The notes under the pieces are model-generated. The model made no database searches. It was not told the DNA's origin and saw nothing but the letters and a program-made list of their open reading frames with translations. Shown here in pieces: positions 1 through 24,859 of a DNA stretch of 64,000 bases. The DNA lies in the NCBI RefSeq assembly GCF_018991925.1, contig NW_024722158.1, positions 4,318,099 to 4,382,098 on the forward strand, in the 5' to 3' direction. This DNA is from Homarus americanus. Its lineage: Eukaryota; Arthropoda; Malacostraca; Decapoda; Nephropidae. The position numbers were made by a program, and so were the translations under genes. Each line of letters opens with the position of its first letter. Within the stretch, counting starts at the first letter, position 1.

Positions 1-1
1 A

Positions 2-352
2 TTTAAAGCAGCAAAAGACCGCTCGACGCTGCTACTTTGCTCAAACGGTGCTGGCGACTTCAAGCTTAAGCCCATGTTAATTGCTTGTGCTGCCAACCCA
101 CGTGCCCTGAAAGGTTACTCTAAAGATCACCTTTCGGTCATCTCCAAGGCATCCCATACAGTAGAGGTAACTAATAAAGATCTTCAACTGCTAACAGAAC
201 AAAGTGCCGCCGAAGATGCCGGCGACGAAGAAGAACCACAACGAACGCTAACTACCAAGAGGATGGCAGAAGCGTTCAAGAATATCCAGCAAGGTATGCA
301 AATCTTCTCTGATGATGACCCAAACAGAGAACGTAGCTCAAAGATTGTACGC
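2..352 (+). pseudogene. Tigger/pogo-family transposase remnant, internally deleted and truncated by window edge
   Basis: The frame is open from base 2 (the frame that reads FKAAKDRSTLLLCSNGAGDF, then KLKPMLIACAANPRALKGYS). This is the start of the DDE domain of Tigger-type (Tc1/mariner superfamily, pogo group) transposases. After the residues ISKASHT (about 159) the frame jumps directly to VEVTNKDLQLLTEQ and then to TLTTKRMAEAFKNIQQGMQI, which is the C-terminal tail of the same family. The part holding the catalytic acidic residues between them (family motif LLxLDNAPxH) is absent, so it is an in-frame internal deletion of a dead copy. From about 350 the frame runs into unrelated repeat DNA and stops at 428-430. 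The N-terminal half lies outside the window. The family call rests on motif recognition. Confidence 0.75.
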
Positions 353-1030
353 CTGCCTGGCGGTCCTCGCTCCCGCCAGCGAGCATGGCGACCCACCAGC
401 GAGCATGGCGACCCACCAGCCGTCTCCTAGCAACCAAGCGAGAGCTGACGCCAGATGGTACGGTTGCTTAGCAACGAAACTAGTCACCGGCGACTTTCTG
501 GGTTTTCCCAACATGATTCATAGAGGACTGGCGGCTGCTGCTGGGTATATAAGCTCTGTCTCTCCATTGAGATTCATTCTGACCATTCTTCTTGAACAAG
601 CAACACCTCCTCCGCCGCTGCCTGGCTGCCTTCGCTTCTCCTCGCCTGCCTGGCGGTCCTCGCTCCCGCCAGCGAGCATGGCGACCCACCAGCTGTCCTT
701 CTCTGAGCTTCCTCACCAACCAGCTTTCTCATTCTGCCCATCTTCCTGAACAAGCAACACCTCCTCCAGCAAGCTCCACGCTGTTAGCATTCATTCAACC
801 AGGAGGCCAGCAACAGGCAACATCTTCTCTAACGAAGCTCCTGCACATCTACCTCCTTCAACACGCTACTCACCGAACGTCTTCTACTGAACAGCTCCTC
901 ACCACACGGCACCTCCAGCACCAGACTGTCTATCATATAACTTATATTATATAAGAAAACCACATTAGTTTCCTTCCATCCTGAGTGCTAGACAACATTA
1001 ATATCTCGATACCCGTACAGGGTAACAATT
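350..1030 (+). repeat. Duplicated segment with core-promoter features, possible LTR-type element
   Basis: A block of about 45 bp beginning CCTGCCTGGCGGTCCTCGCT occurs at about 350-400 and again at about 645-693. A 20-bp piece of it is also tandemly doubled at 381-420. A second motif (TGAACAAGCAACACCTCC) occurs near 594 and near 747. Between them is a TATA-like TATATAAG at about 546-553, followed about 25 bp on by a pyrimidine-rich initiator-like stretch, as in LTR promoters. I could not define both ends or an opposite LTR, and the N gap lies just downstream, so an LTR identity is a suggestion only. It directly abuts the Tigger remnant. Confidence 0.35.
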
Positions 1031-1076
1031 ATATTTCATGACAGAAAACTTCGAAGGGGTAACTATTATATTTCAT

Positions 1077-1176
1077 NNNNNNNNNNNNNNNNNNNNNNNN
1101 NNNNNNNNNNNNNNNNNNNNNNNNNNNNNNNNNNNNNNNNNNNNNNNNNNNNNNNNNNNNNNNNNNNNNNNNNNNN
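1077..1176. other. Assembly gap of 100 N
   Basis: Exactly 100 unknown bases, a conventional placeholder for a gap of unknown length. The 18-20 bp just before it (ending TATTTCAT) resembles a stretch about 40 bp earlier, so the gap probably falls in repetitive DNA. Confidence 0.99.
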
Positions 1177-3126
1177 AGGGGCTAGGGTTGGGGAGTGGGC
1201 CCATAAAAAACTCTCTTTCCAATTTTTATTTCTTCCTACTATCTTTCATTCTTTCCTTTTTGTTTTGATGAGAGGATTTTTTTTTTTTTTTTGAGATTAG
1301 CCCACCAGGACACAGGTCACTGACCCACATCGAGGCCTGGGGAATGTCTGTCTGCAACTTCTTGGGGATAACAAAATCTCAGTTTTAATTAACCAACTTT
1401 ACTGGTTCAATGGGAGTTCTTCAGTGTAAGAGTACAGAGGTAGAGACTCACAGAGCCCACCATCACATGACCTACAGACCAGTGTGGCGGCAGACACTAC
1501 TGTCATACCCGGGCGCCGACACACCGAGGGCCAGCCCAGACCAGCCACCACATATCTCCTCCACCAACTGTCGTGCCACCTCTTTTATATAACTCACGGA
1601 TACGTTTTGATGTTCCATATTACTTGTTCCCCAGTGTGGGGTGTGGACTATGATGAGTAGTAATTGTGAAGTTAATTAATGATAAACCGAGCAGGTAGTC
1701 AGTTCCTATTAGTGGGGTGTACACATATAACGGGGTCAGAAAACAGGTGATCACAATGCTATGGTTCATACTGGTAATTCCTCTCTCGGTACCACACTTC
1801 ACGCCTGCCATAAACACCAAAACTTAAATGATATGGTACATGGGTGATAAAAAACCAGTACTTTATGGTGCCAAAGTACTGTACTATCAACATTAATTTC
1901 ACGCAACATTCTCTGTACAAAATCATGTCTCCCAATGAGTAAAATATCACAAACTACAAAATATGAAATTGAGTTATCAGATAACAGATTGTATTTTAGT
2001 ATTGTTACCATAACCTGAAAAATCTAACCTATACAGTAATTATGAATGTTTATTTTTGGTCCCGGACATTTAAGCCTGGTTAGGTTAGATCAGAGAATGT
2101 CCACACTAAACATTTCCAGGTGCTTTGGCCACTGATTCCCCTTTCTCTCCCACACACTAATGTTTTACACTGGTAACTTAAACCCCTTCACTCCGGAATG
2201 CCACTTTTAATACAGTATTTTATTTGGCTAACTCCTGGCGATTTTATGTGGGGGGCCCCATACACAAGGGGTTAAAGTTCAGGAATTTGGTAACAAATAG
2301 TCATTCTCACACACAAATGAAAAACACAAATAAGTCTTAAAAAGTCTTTTCAGTTAATGTAAACAGCACCATCCAAATGGCTCACAGAATTCTCTCTTGA
2401 CATCAATGTTTGTCCAGATGACTTGACAAAAAGTGTTCAAATGACAACTATCATTCTATTCTAAGATAAACATCGATCCTTCTCCACATCACAACTGTCT
2501 CAGCCTAAATATGATAATGACAAGAACAGTTTCATCAGGAATATTAACTTCCTCAGACCATAAGCAATTGGTCTTCTTAGTGGAAAGTAAAAAAATATTT
2601 TATTATTTACTCTCTCACGTTCCAATGATACACGGGCGAGTCGTCGAGAATACTTGTGCTCACGGTCTGATGACAAACTAAACCTTAACCAAAAATCCAC
2701 TTTTGCATCATTTGTATTTTGTATATCATGTGAACTGAGAGGATTTTAAGAACTGAAGGCTGTACAGGTGTTACATACTGTACTGTAATTCTTATTATTC
2801 ATTATCATGAGAAAATACTCTAATCCCGTGAAGGGCAGTGTCTCACTTAGGTTTTTATACCGGTTAATAACAGACCATTTTATTTAGATTAAGAAGAATC
2901 TTTGCCTCCTAGAGGTTTAAAAACCACAATATATAACTACAAGTACTGTATACAGTACTGTACTGTATTTTAATAAAAAATAAGCAAAAAAACATTAAAT
3001 TCTTTAAAAAATTTCTCACTGCACTACACAAAATTACTTCGTAATGGAGATATTATAACTACTGTATATACTGTATAACACATAACAACGATAGTTTGGA
3101 AAAAATATAATAATTATTAAAATAAA
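1177..3126. other. Non-coding interval, nothing recognised
   Basis: AT-rich sequence with only short spurious open frames. It contains a poly-T run (about 1268-1292) and many TACTGTA/TACAGTA words but no domain-like translation on either strand. It lies downstream of the SPOP/rdx stop codon on that gene's strand, beyond the likely 3' end. Confidence 0.5.
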
Positions 3127-3128
3127 TA

Positions 3129-4382
3129 CCGTATATATTCGTCTATAAAACCCCCTCATTTATAGGTCGACCCTGATTTTTTGACCAAGAAATCGTTAAT
3201 TTATGATATTCCTCGTTTATAGTTCGACCCACATTTTTTAGGGTAATAGAACAACAAAACCTTCAGTAAAAATGCTCTACATCCTTTAAACGGAGGCTCG
3301 CCGTGCCTGAAACACCGAGTGCCGAAGGCAAATTGTTTACCATTTATTATTACGACACTTTACACTGAAACGCGGGTAGTTTCAACAAAAATATTGTATA
3401 TTCCATTCAAGTATTTATTCAAGTCAATTAGGAAGGAATATTATTGTAATACAACAGTTTTTTAACTAAACCATTTGAAAAGCGATTACGGTAACATCTT
3501 TTGAACGAAAGAAAGCAAAAGTAATTGTTTTCGTCACGATTTTATCCCACTTTCCACTGTAATACGTACGTAATTTCATCAAAAATATTACATTTCCGTG
3601 AATGCATTATATCAAGCACAGTATGAATAGAATATCATTGTAATATAACAGAATTTTAACCGAAAATTATTAAAAAAACGAGTAACATCTCAAGATCATC
3701 GGAAGGTTAGGTAAAATCTTTTGTTTTCATCATGTATTTTATCCTATTTTACATTAAAATACATCACGTTTCAGCAAAACTACTATTTAGTTCCGAGAAT
3801 ATATTCATTCAGGCGCAGTTTAGGTAAAATATACATGTGATGTAACAGTTTTTAACCGAAAACGATTCGAAAAACACGTGTACCGCCTAGCCGATACTCA
3901 ACAGCTGGTGGTGCGTGATGTGTCATGCGTCGTTGTAAACAATAGGAGGTTGAAGTAGATTACCGGGTATTATATTAAGTGTGAAATATCGAAAAGGTTT
4001 TTATTACCGGTATTTTTTGTAGATCAATAAGAACTGTGATACTGTATATATGATATGATAAGTTAGCCTGTGCTAAGAACTTCAACATAGACTACTGAAA
4101 GCACGTTGTAAGGTAACTTAGCCTATTGTAAGTTGGTGAGCTTCATTTGCTGAAGGAACTGCACAACTTTTCATTACTAATTGGTACATATTTTACGTTT
4201 CCATTGTTTACTCGCAGTAAATGGTAAATATTTTTCATGTCTGAAGCTAAAAGTTGCTCCTCGCCCTTCCATTCATGCACGGGTTCAACCTAACAAAACT
4301 ATTACGCATGTATAGGACGACCCCCAATTTTTTGCTTAAAAATTTGGTCTTAAAAACTCAAACTATACACGAGTATATACGG
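3129..4382. mobile_element. TA-flanked DNA transposon (non-autonomous, about 1.25 kb)
   Basis: The left end reads CCGTATATATTCGTCTATA. The inverted right end reads CCGTATATACTCGTGTATA, a terminal inverted repeat of about 19 bp with two mismatches. Both ends are flanked by TA (3127-3128 and 4383-4384), the target duplication typical of Tc1/mariner-like elements. A subterminal motif (TATAGG-CGACCC followed by a T run) lies near each end in the same orientation. No transposase-like frame is present inside. The interior instead carries three diverged repeats (see separate entry). Confidence 0.75.
3345..3890 (+). repeat. Three diverged internal repeats of about 170-190 bp inside the TA-flanked element
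   Basis: Units begin near 3345, 3530 and 3720. Each carries in the same order: a stretch like TTTATCCxACTTTxCACTG, a TTTCAxCAAAAxTA block, a CATTCA(A/G)G/ATTATATC-like block, TAATxxAACAGTTTTTAACC and a GAAAAxCGxxTAACATC end. Identity is only moderate, so the triplication is old. Confidence 0.55.
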
Positions 4383-4384
4383 TA

Positions 4385-6488
4385 TGTTTGTAATGCATGC
4401 CGAGTAGGTCGTCGCCAGTGCCGTACACCCGAGAGATAAGATGTACAGTACAGTATTCCAATCCAATATACTGATGTTGAACATTAAGCCATTTATAGAA
4501 AAAAACAATATTTATCAACAATTCCTTCATTATCCAGGTTAAACCATTTTTTTACTAGTTTTAGACAAGAGAAGAGCTGATACCCAATATGATAAAGGTT
4601 CCTAATATCTTTCTATTATTGTTAACACCTGTTTTCTGATCTGATAACTAATGTGCATACACACACAGTAGCTACCCCTAACAGGAACCAGCTACCTGGC
4701 TTCCCATTAACTAGCCTCGGGCAAACATGACTTACTGCCTTGACCCAATAAAAAGCATTAATATTTAATCACTTCAAATCTGTAACTTTTTATAATTCTC
4801 AGAGAAGATTTTTGTTTAAATAATTATCAGATAAATAATAATACAACAAATGCTGTATCTTGCGTCCATGTGTTTCTGAATCCACAAGTTATCGAGATGA
4901 GTAAAAGGAAACTGAAGATGAGAAGACATTCACTTTGTACTGGAAAATACATAAATTAACATATATTTGAACTGTTGCATGACTATTGTTACCAAACTTG
5001 TAGTTTGTTTAAGAGTTTGATTTACTACAACAGGAATGATTGTGGAGTGACTACGGCTGTAATTCAGCGGTCAACCTGATTGGTCTTGTCTCACCAGTGA
5101 TGCCCAATAACTAAACGCTGCACTAGACCGCAGCTATGTTGACAACACCAATGACGTTGACCACAAAACTTCAGCATAAAGCAACTAGTCTTGGAGAGGA
5201 AAACCTCAGAATGAGCAAACCAGGAGAAGCAGTGTTATGTTACCATAACACTGGGCCCAGACTGATGAAGACTGTACACTGATATTATCCCTTAACTGAT
5301 GCTGAGCGAATGTATTTCATCAAGGTACAGTCTTGAAGGTAATTTTTAAGTCATTTTGGTAGTTTTTTTTTTCCTCCAATTGGGTTAATCAAGTTGGCTA
5401 GTTAGGTACATTCTTTCATCTCTGGTTAGGACGACAATTCAGTGTACAAGACTCTGAATCTAGGCTCTGGACTCCTGGTGGTAAGAGGTACACCTGACTA
5501 AAGTTTAAAGATATGAATGTGTTGATGTATGATGATGATGTGGGTGGGTGGGTAACATGACAGGGTGGCAGACGAATCAAACGGGATTCTTAACTCGGAG
5601 TGACTAAGATTGGTATACAGTAAATATATATACTGTATAGTGGCTTACTTAATCAAAGTTGACTTTCGCGTTTAAAGTTCCAAGTATTAGTTTATGCATT
5701 GAATTACGCAGGTACTTTCGAAAAACAGAAAATATGTGAAGTGACAGACATTGTTTTAGGCTGTAGCTGGTCTGGGTGGGTTGTTCTCATAAGGTACAGC
5801 ATGGCACATATTGTTCACTGCCTGCTCTTCACAGATTATTAACATAGGAGCTCACACATCCTCATGACTCACAACAAAACATGAAATTACAAAATCTTCC
5901 TACAAATGATCTTTAAATTTTCACTGGTACTTTTCCACTTTAGATTCCCTTTTCAATCACAATGTATAAACACTCATAGAGAATTTCACTTTCTAATAAG
6001 TCGTCTGAACTTCCTGGAACGGTGTATGTCATAACCTTCTTGAACAGGCTCCATGTTAATGACTGAGAATACCCTGTGAAGCTTAATGATGTATTTCAAT
6101 ATATTGTAAATATAAATCAGCCTGAGCTGAAATCGGTGGAATCAGACAGTATCCTTTACAGTAACTGTACACTATGTACTTGTCTTTCTCTTAACAATTT
6201 CTCAGAATCAAGAGTACATTTTGTCTACTGCATCTACCTACGAAAGCTCATTCTAATTTAAAGTTGTACATTGCAGATGATTTTTCATAGAAAAAGATGC
6301 TTTCAAGTTATCCATATTGTTCCTCCTGTTAAATACGATAAAAAATATTAAGGAATTAAAATCATCCATAAGAGCGGAGTAGGATGCTTCAACTAGCCAA
6401 CAGCACAGTGACCCAGAAGGAGTAATGCACACATCACTACACCCTCACAGGTGCTACTTTGGTGTCACTAAAACACGAGGCTCCTGTT
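4385..6488. other. Non-coding interval, nothing recognised
   Basis: AT-rich single-copy-looking DNA without domain-like frames. It lies beyond the candidate polyadenylation signal of SPOP/rdx and may be intergenic, or 3' UTR if a more distal signal is used. Short tandem pieces (TGATGATGATG and GGGTGGGTGGG near 5530-5550) are the only visible structure. Confidence 0.45.
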
Positions 6489-6494
6489 TTTATT
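6489..6494 (-). terminator. Candidate polyadenylation signal of SPOP/rdx
   Basis: AATAAA on the minus strand, about 670 bases past the stop codon at 7167-7169, followed by a run of A/T-rich sequence. Other AATAAA words occur further on, so this is only the first plausible one. Confidence 0.3.
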
Positions 6495-7166
6495 GAATTT
6501 TTTTTTAAGTTTTTGTTTTTTCTTCCTCCCTGAAGGGCCTGTATTATTTTTTCCAAATATTAGCCTGGCTTGCTAGCTTGAAAGACGAGAGAGTGCCACA
6601 CATAACAACAACAACAATAATTAGCAAAGTAATGAGTGGAAGGTCCGGGACTCTTGAGCGCGAGTCCAATGTTCTGGGCCGTCACTTGCTACATCACAGA
6701 TATATCTACACAAAGACACACATGCACTGCCGAGTCTGGTACCTGCACACTGGAGACCGTCTGTGGCTTTAAAGGGGTCGTGTGTGCAGGTCAGGCCCCA
6801 TTGAGATCATTTGGTGGACTTTTCGCGGGGCAGAAGGAGCTGGGCGCAGTAGAGGAAGGGACTGCAGCCCTACCGACCTGAGTGGGCAGGGACTCGTCGT
6901 CCCCTGATTGTACTCTGTTGACTGGTGGGGTGAGAGGCCTGGTCCCCCCTGCCAGGCCCTACCGTCACACACTGTCTTCTCGTGGCCTGGAACACACGAC
7001 CCTACACACTGCTCACTCGCTACAGCAGTAAACTGCTTCCAAATGCTGATCTACAGTAAAAAAATTTCAGACCAAGTGTGCGAGTGTGGCCGGGTGAGGA
7101 GGCCAGGGGTTCCGGGGGTGATGGCCAAGCCTGCTCTTGGGAGTCTGGGAGGTTGACCGGCCAGAC

Positions 7167-20775
<13,609 letters not shown>

Positions 20776-20853
20776 GCTGACGCCTCCTGACGACACGTGA
20801 CCACCACCTCCTCCGCCTCCTCCGTGTACTGAGTGAGCGTGACCCACTGTAAA

Positions 20854-21569
20854 CACAACACACGTTATAACAGGGTCACACTATGGTCAAGGTGGGTCAC
20901 ACTATGGTTATGACTGACAGTAAATAAACATCTGGGGGGGGGGGAGCGTTTAGAGCATCATAACACACCTGGTTGTTCATTAATTAGTCTATATTGTAAA
21001 GAGAATGATATAATTTAATAAAAAAAAATAATAATCTGTAGTAGTAGATTAGTACAAATTCTTTTTCATTCAAAGTATCATTATTAATTATCTAAAGACT
21101 AATATAATTAAACTTACCATTATTAGCCTTAAACAATCCCTTGAAATAATACTGTACATGGTGACCTAGTAATGACATGACCTCATTATAAGACTCAATA
21201 ACTTCAAAGGCATTATAGAACTTGCTGGTTTTATTATACTTGAGAAGCGAGGAAATAAAACTTATAACCAGGTCACTAAGTATAATAAAACCAGCGTGTT
21301 GCAGCTATAATACTTTTGATGTTACTGAAGCATTTATGTGGCGGCAGGTCACCTGTATGTGTCCCCATTAACACGACCAGCGGCACTCAACACGTGACCG
21401 TTTGTAACACAAGTCTAAATTATACTTTAATTACCTTAATAGCTGGGGTAGTGTAGGTGAGGTTAAGGTCAGTTTATTGGACCTGTCAGCTCTCATGTAT
21501 ACGAAAAATTAATGCCAGACATCCATTAATGAAGTGAGAATTATTATAGTATGTGTGTGTGTGTGTACA
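20854..21569. other. Intron between long-isoform exon and exon 1
   Basis: Intron of about 700 bases with a short poly-G run (near 20935-20943). Nothing else recognised. Confidence 0.6.
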
Positions 21570-21574
21570 CTTAC

Positions 21575-22168
21575 CCAGTGCTGGGTGGTGGGCAGGGGGG
21601 GTGTGAGCCTGGTGAGGCACGGCTGGGTGCTGCTGTGCAGCGGCGTGAGGTGCTGCAGGTGCTGCGACGTGTGCCGCTGCTGCAGCAAGAGGTGGAGGTC
21701 CTTGGTGAGGCTGTGCAGCTCCTGCCGCTGCCGCTACAACCGCTACTGCCGCTGCCGCCTGCTGCTGCTGTTGATGCTGCTGTTGTTGCTGCTGTTGTTG
21801 TTGCTGTGGAAGATGAGGTGGGTGGGCGTTGGCAGCGTTAGGTGCTGGCTGTGGCTGTGCCTGGCCGTGCTGCGGCTGCCCGTTGTTCGCAGCAGCTGGG
21901 AGTGCGGCAGCTGCAATGGCTGGTTGCGGCTGCGCTGGTTGAGGTTGTTGTTGTTGGTGAGGCTGTGGCTGCTGCTGCTGGTGGGGTTGTTGTGGCGGTT
22001 GTGGCGGGGGGTGTTGTGGCGGGGGGGGGGGGGGGGGTTGTTGGAGAGGGGCTGCTGTGGCGGCAGGGCCCCCGACACGCCGCCGGAGTTCCCGCCGCGT
22101 GACTCCACCGTGGCGGCTGACGAGGCCCAACACAACCCCGACCCCGACCCGCCCCACACTCTACACAC
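21575..22168 (-). CDS. rdx: Long-isoform N-terminal exon of SPOP/rdx: Gln/Ala/Pro/His-rich, one-base frame break
   Basis: Acceptor TTGTTTACAG lies just above 22168 and donor CTGG/GTAAGTGT just below 21575. The last 470 bases read on the minus strand as a low-complexity region: PPP and QQP blocks, HQQQQPQPHQQQQ, an Ala-rich part, a ten-Gln run, Ala/Val blocks, then QAHTPPAHHPAL ending with one G of a codon that fits exon 1. In this frame a stop lies directly after the acceptor and no ATG precedes the repeats. The neighbouring frame is open from the acceptor (VCRVWGG ... SSAATVESRGG NSGGVSGALPPQQPLSNN) up to a 17-C run. Adding one base in the run joins the two into a 595-base exon with phase 0 start and phase 1 end. 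Q-rich extended isoforms are also known for Drosophila rdx, as far as I recall. Confidence 0.7.
22021..22037. repeat. 17-base G homopolymer inside the long-isoform exon
   Basis: An uninterrupted run of 17 G (Pro codons on the minus strand). It marks the exact point where the reading frame changes in the exon above, so its true length decides whether the long isoform is open. Confidence 0.97.
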
Positions 22169-23528
22169 CTGTAAACAACAAAACTCTGTCAGTAACACAG
22201 TTAATAAAACAATACTACACACCTGCATCAATAACATAATCAACAGAACAATTAACACCAATACACACCTGCATCAGTAACAAAGTCAATAACATCAATT
22301 AACAAACCTACACACCTGCTATGAACATACCTTTCTCAGTAACGGCCAATAACACACCTACCATAATAATCAGTCACACACCCATCATTACAAGTTAAGG
22401 TAGCGGTATACACTGACAAGATATACACATACCTGTCTCATATAGCGGAGTATACTGACAGAATATACCTCGCCGTGCGGTCACTGTTACCCTATATGCA
22501 AGTTTGAGCATACCGTTCACTCGCCCACCGCTACAGTTATATACAGTCATTTCCTCCTTCCCATCCTCCTCCTCCTCCCTCCTTCTTCTCCTCCTCCTCC
22601 CTCCTTCTTCTCCTTCTCCCCCTCCTCCTTCTTCTTCTCCTCCTCCTCCTCCCTTCTTCTCCTCCTCCTCCTCCTCCTTCTTCTCCTGTGTCTATAAAGT
22701 CATATATTTTCTTCCCTTTGATTTATCTACTAATTTTAACAAACACTAACATATTTAACATTCTATTCCTCAATGTTTGTGTTTACAGTGTCCTGGCCTC
22801 AAGCTGACCTGACCTGACCTAAACTAACCTAACCTAACCGCCGCAAGCTAAGAAGGAAAAGAAACCCTGACGCATAATTTAAGACTCTATTTACAGTTTC
22901 TATTCCTGTAAAACAAACACGAAGCTTTCTTTCTTTTTTTACAAACCATAAAACGAAAACTTGATGTACGACTTTAATTTACATAACCCGGAATAGCGTT
23001 TTTCTTCCGTTTTATGTTCATTAAAATTCTTATCTTTATTTTTAACAGTGACTAAATTGTGTTTATTTGTGTACCATTACTGTGAAATTATATAATACAT
23101 AATGTAATATCTGGTTACGTTAGGTTATTGTGTTGCTCTGCTTAACTACAGGTAGACTCAAGAGGTGGCACTTATCACTGTACGATAGTTTGGGTTGAAT
23201 AATATGTCACGCGTCTGGCAGTGGGGGGGTGTTGACCCTCACCCCTTGACAATGTGTGTGAGAGAGAGAGAATATGTGTGTATCTTCATGGTCGTCCCAC
23301 ACACACACACACACACACACACACAGTCTCAGGGAGGAACGGGATCATGGACGGACTTACCGGGTTCGACCCTCACCCCCACCTCATACGCCCCCCTCCC
23401 GCCCTCACCCCTCCCCCTACACGATACAGTTGCACCCCATTATCATCACATACCGTACTTACGTCTGCTGGTAGGTGTCTATGTAGACCACCCCCAACCA
23501 TCTGTACACACACACACACACACACGCA

Positions 23529-23571
<43 letters not shown>

Positions 23572-23591
23572 GCACACACACACACGCACGC

Positions 23592-23649
<58 letters not shown>

Positions 23650-24000
23650 AGAGATATAACACAATAACGTAAACAGGAAATAGGGAACAATATTTACCTA
23701 ACAGCAAAGTTCTGAAGGACAAAAACAAACCAAACCCCCAAAAATAAAAATAAAAACATAAGCAACACAACAACATTTAGTAGAAAACATTATTAAAAAG
23801 GTACTATATTTCCGGATTACCCCCCCTGTTTGTCTCTCTCTCTCTCTCCCACCCCTCTATCTCTCTCTCCACCCCCCCGTCTCTCCTCCCTCTTCTCTCA
23901 CCTCTCCCTAAAATACCACCATAATTCAAATACTTGTCCTTATTTATTAACGTCAGTAAGATGGAAACAGCTTCAAGCGTAAACAAATGAGTGGAGGAAG
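22169..24000. other. Non-coding, repeat-rich upstream intron of SPOP/rdx
   Basis: Contains short CACACCTGCATCA(A/G)TAAC repeats (22217-22320), a CCTCCT/CTTCTT tract (22550-22690), CCTGACCTGACCTAAACTAAC telomere-like sequence (22805-22840) and a long CA array (23300-23646). Confidence 0.7.
23505..23646. repeat. CA microsatellite with CACG interruptions
   Basis: About 140 bases of CA with several CGCACG and CGCGCA interruptions. A shorter pure CA run lies at about 23299-23324. The interruptions show an old array. Confidence 0.97.
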
Positions 24001-24006
24001 TTTGTG

Positions 24007-24178
24007 GATCATGACGTCTTGATGATGTAACGTGACGTCTTGATGATGTAACGTGACGTCGTGATGTAACGTGACGACTTGATGATGTAATGTGACGTCG
24101 TGATGTAACGTGACGACTTGATGATGTAATGTGACGTCGTGATGTAACGTGACGTCTTGATGATGTAATGTGACGTCA
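24007..24178. repeat. Minisatellite of TGACGTC (CRE-like) units
   Basis: Alternating 20-bp (GTGACGTCTTGATGATGTAA type) and 17-bp (GTGACGTCGTGATGTAAC) units, nine or ten in all. Seven contain TGACGTC and the last is a full palindromic CRE, TGACGTCA. The intervening GATGATGTAA(C/T) is also ATF/CREB- or C/EBP-like. Confidence 0.9.
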
Positions 24179-24287
24179 TAAGGGTAACACCCATCTATAA
24201 GCGTCAAACGCCATCTATACCTGTTCCTGTTTCTTAATTAATAACGCAAATAAGGCGAGTCTTCCAAGCTCAGGTAAGGAGGAACCA

Positions 24288-24288
24288 A

Positions 24289-24332
<44 letters not shown>
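24288..24332. repeat. CA microsatellite
   Basis: About 22 uninterrupted CA dinucleotides. Confidence 0.97.
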
Positions 24333-24334
<2 letters not shown>

Positions 24335-24417
24335 CAACCATCGCGGTCATTCAGCAAAAAATATGACATAACGGCGGACGACAAACACGATGTTTTAACG
24401 TGTTTTATCTCTGTTGT

Positions 24418-24548
24418 AGCCTAACCTAACCTAACCCACCCTCACCTACCTACCTAACCCACCCTCACCTACCTACCTAACCCACCCTCACTTACCTACC
24501 TACCTAACCCACCCTCACCTACCTACCTAACCCACCCTAACCCACTCC
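24418..24548. repeat. Degenerate telomere-like CCTAA repeat with 30-bp higher-order unit
   Basis: CCTAACCTAACCTAACC leads into three or four copies of a unit with CACCCTCACCTACCTACC and TAACC. CCTAA/TTAGG is the canonical arthropod telomere repeat, so this is an interstitial derivative. Confidence 0.7.
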
Positions 24549-24649
24549 AACTAATCTTCAGTAGGTATGGAGAGACAGCAGCACACCACGACCCAACACT
24601 ACACTCGACATCCTTCATTTCCTAAACTGTAAAACTAGTAACTCCTATT

Positions 24650-24755
24650 TACAGCTAGTGGTTGCCCCGGGGTGCGAATCAACGATCTTTGCGGACGACA
24701 AGCGGGTATAAATATCCACACCACCACCGCACCCACTAAACGGTACTTAACAGCC
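24650..24755 (-). mobile_element. tRNA-derived SINE head, degenerate
   Basis: On the minus strand the order is GGGTGCGGTGGTGGTGTGGA (A-box like), CTTGTCGTCCGCAAAGATC, then GATTCGCACCCCGGGGCAAC (B-box like). The two boxes are about 33 bp apart, as in a pol III promoter. A short insertion (TATTTATACCC) disrupts the anticodon side, so it is not a functional tRNA. Confidence 0.5.
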
Positions 24756-24819
24756 AGGGACAAAAAAAAAAAAAATTTTCCGTCATAAAAATTTAAATCC
24801 CATTGAGGTTTTCTTTTTG

Positions 24820-24820
24820 T

Positions 24821-24859
<39 letters not shown>

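Noticed and set aside
1620..2011. Overlapping minus-strand frames of 60-70 codons
   Set aside because: Short, AT-rich, mutually overlapping frames with no domain signal, beyond the 3' end of SPOP/rdx.
21534..22280. Plus-strand frames of up to 248 codons rich in Leu, Cys, Val and Arg
   Set aside because: Shadow of the minus-strand CAG/GCC-rich exon of SPOP/rdx.
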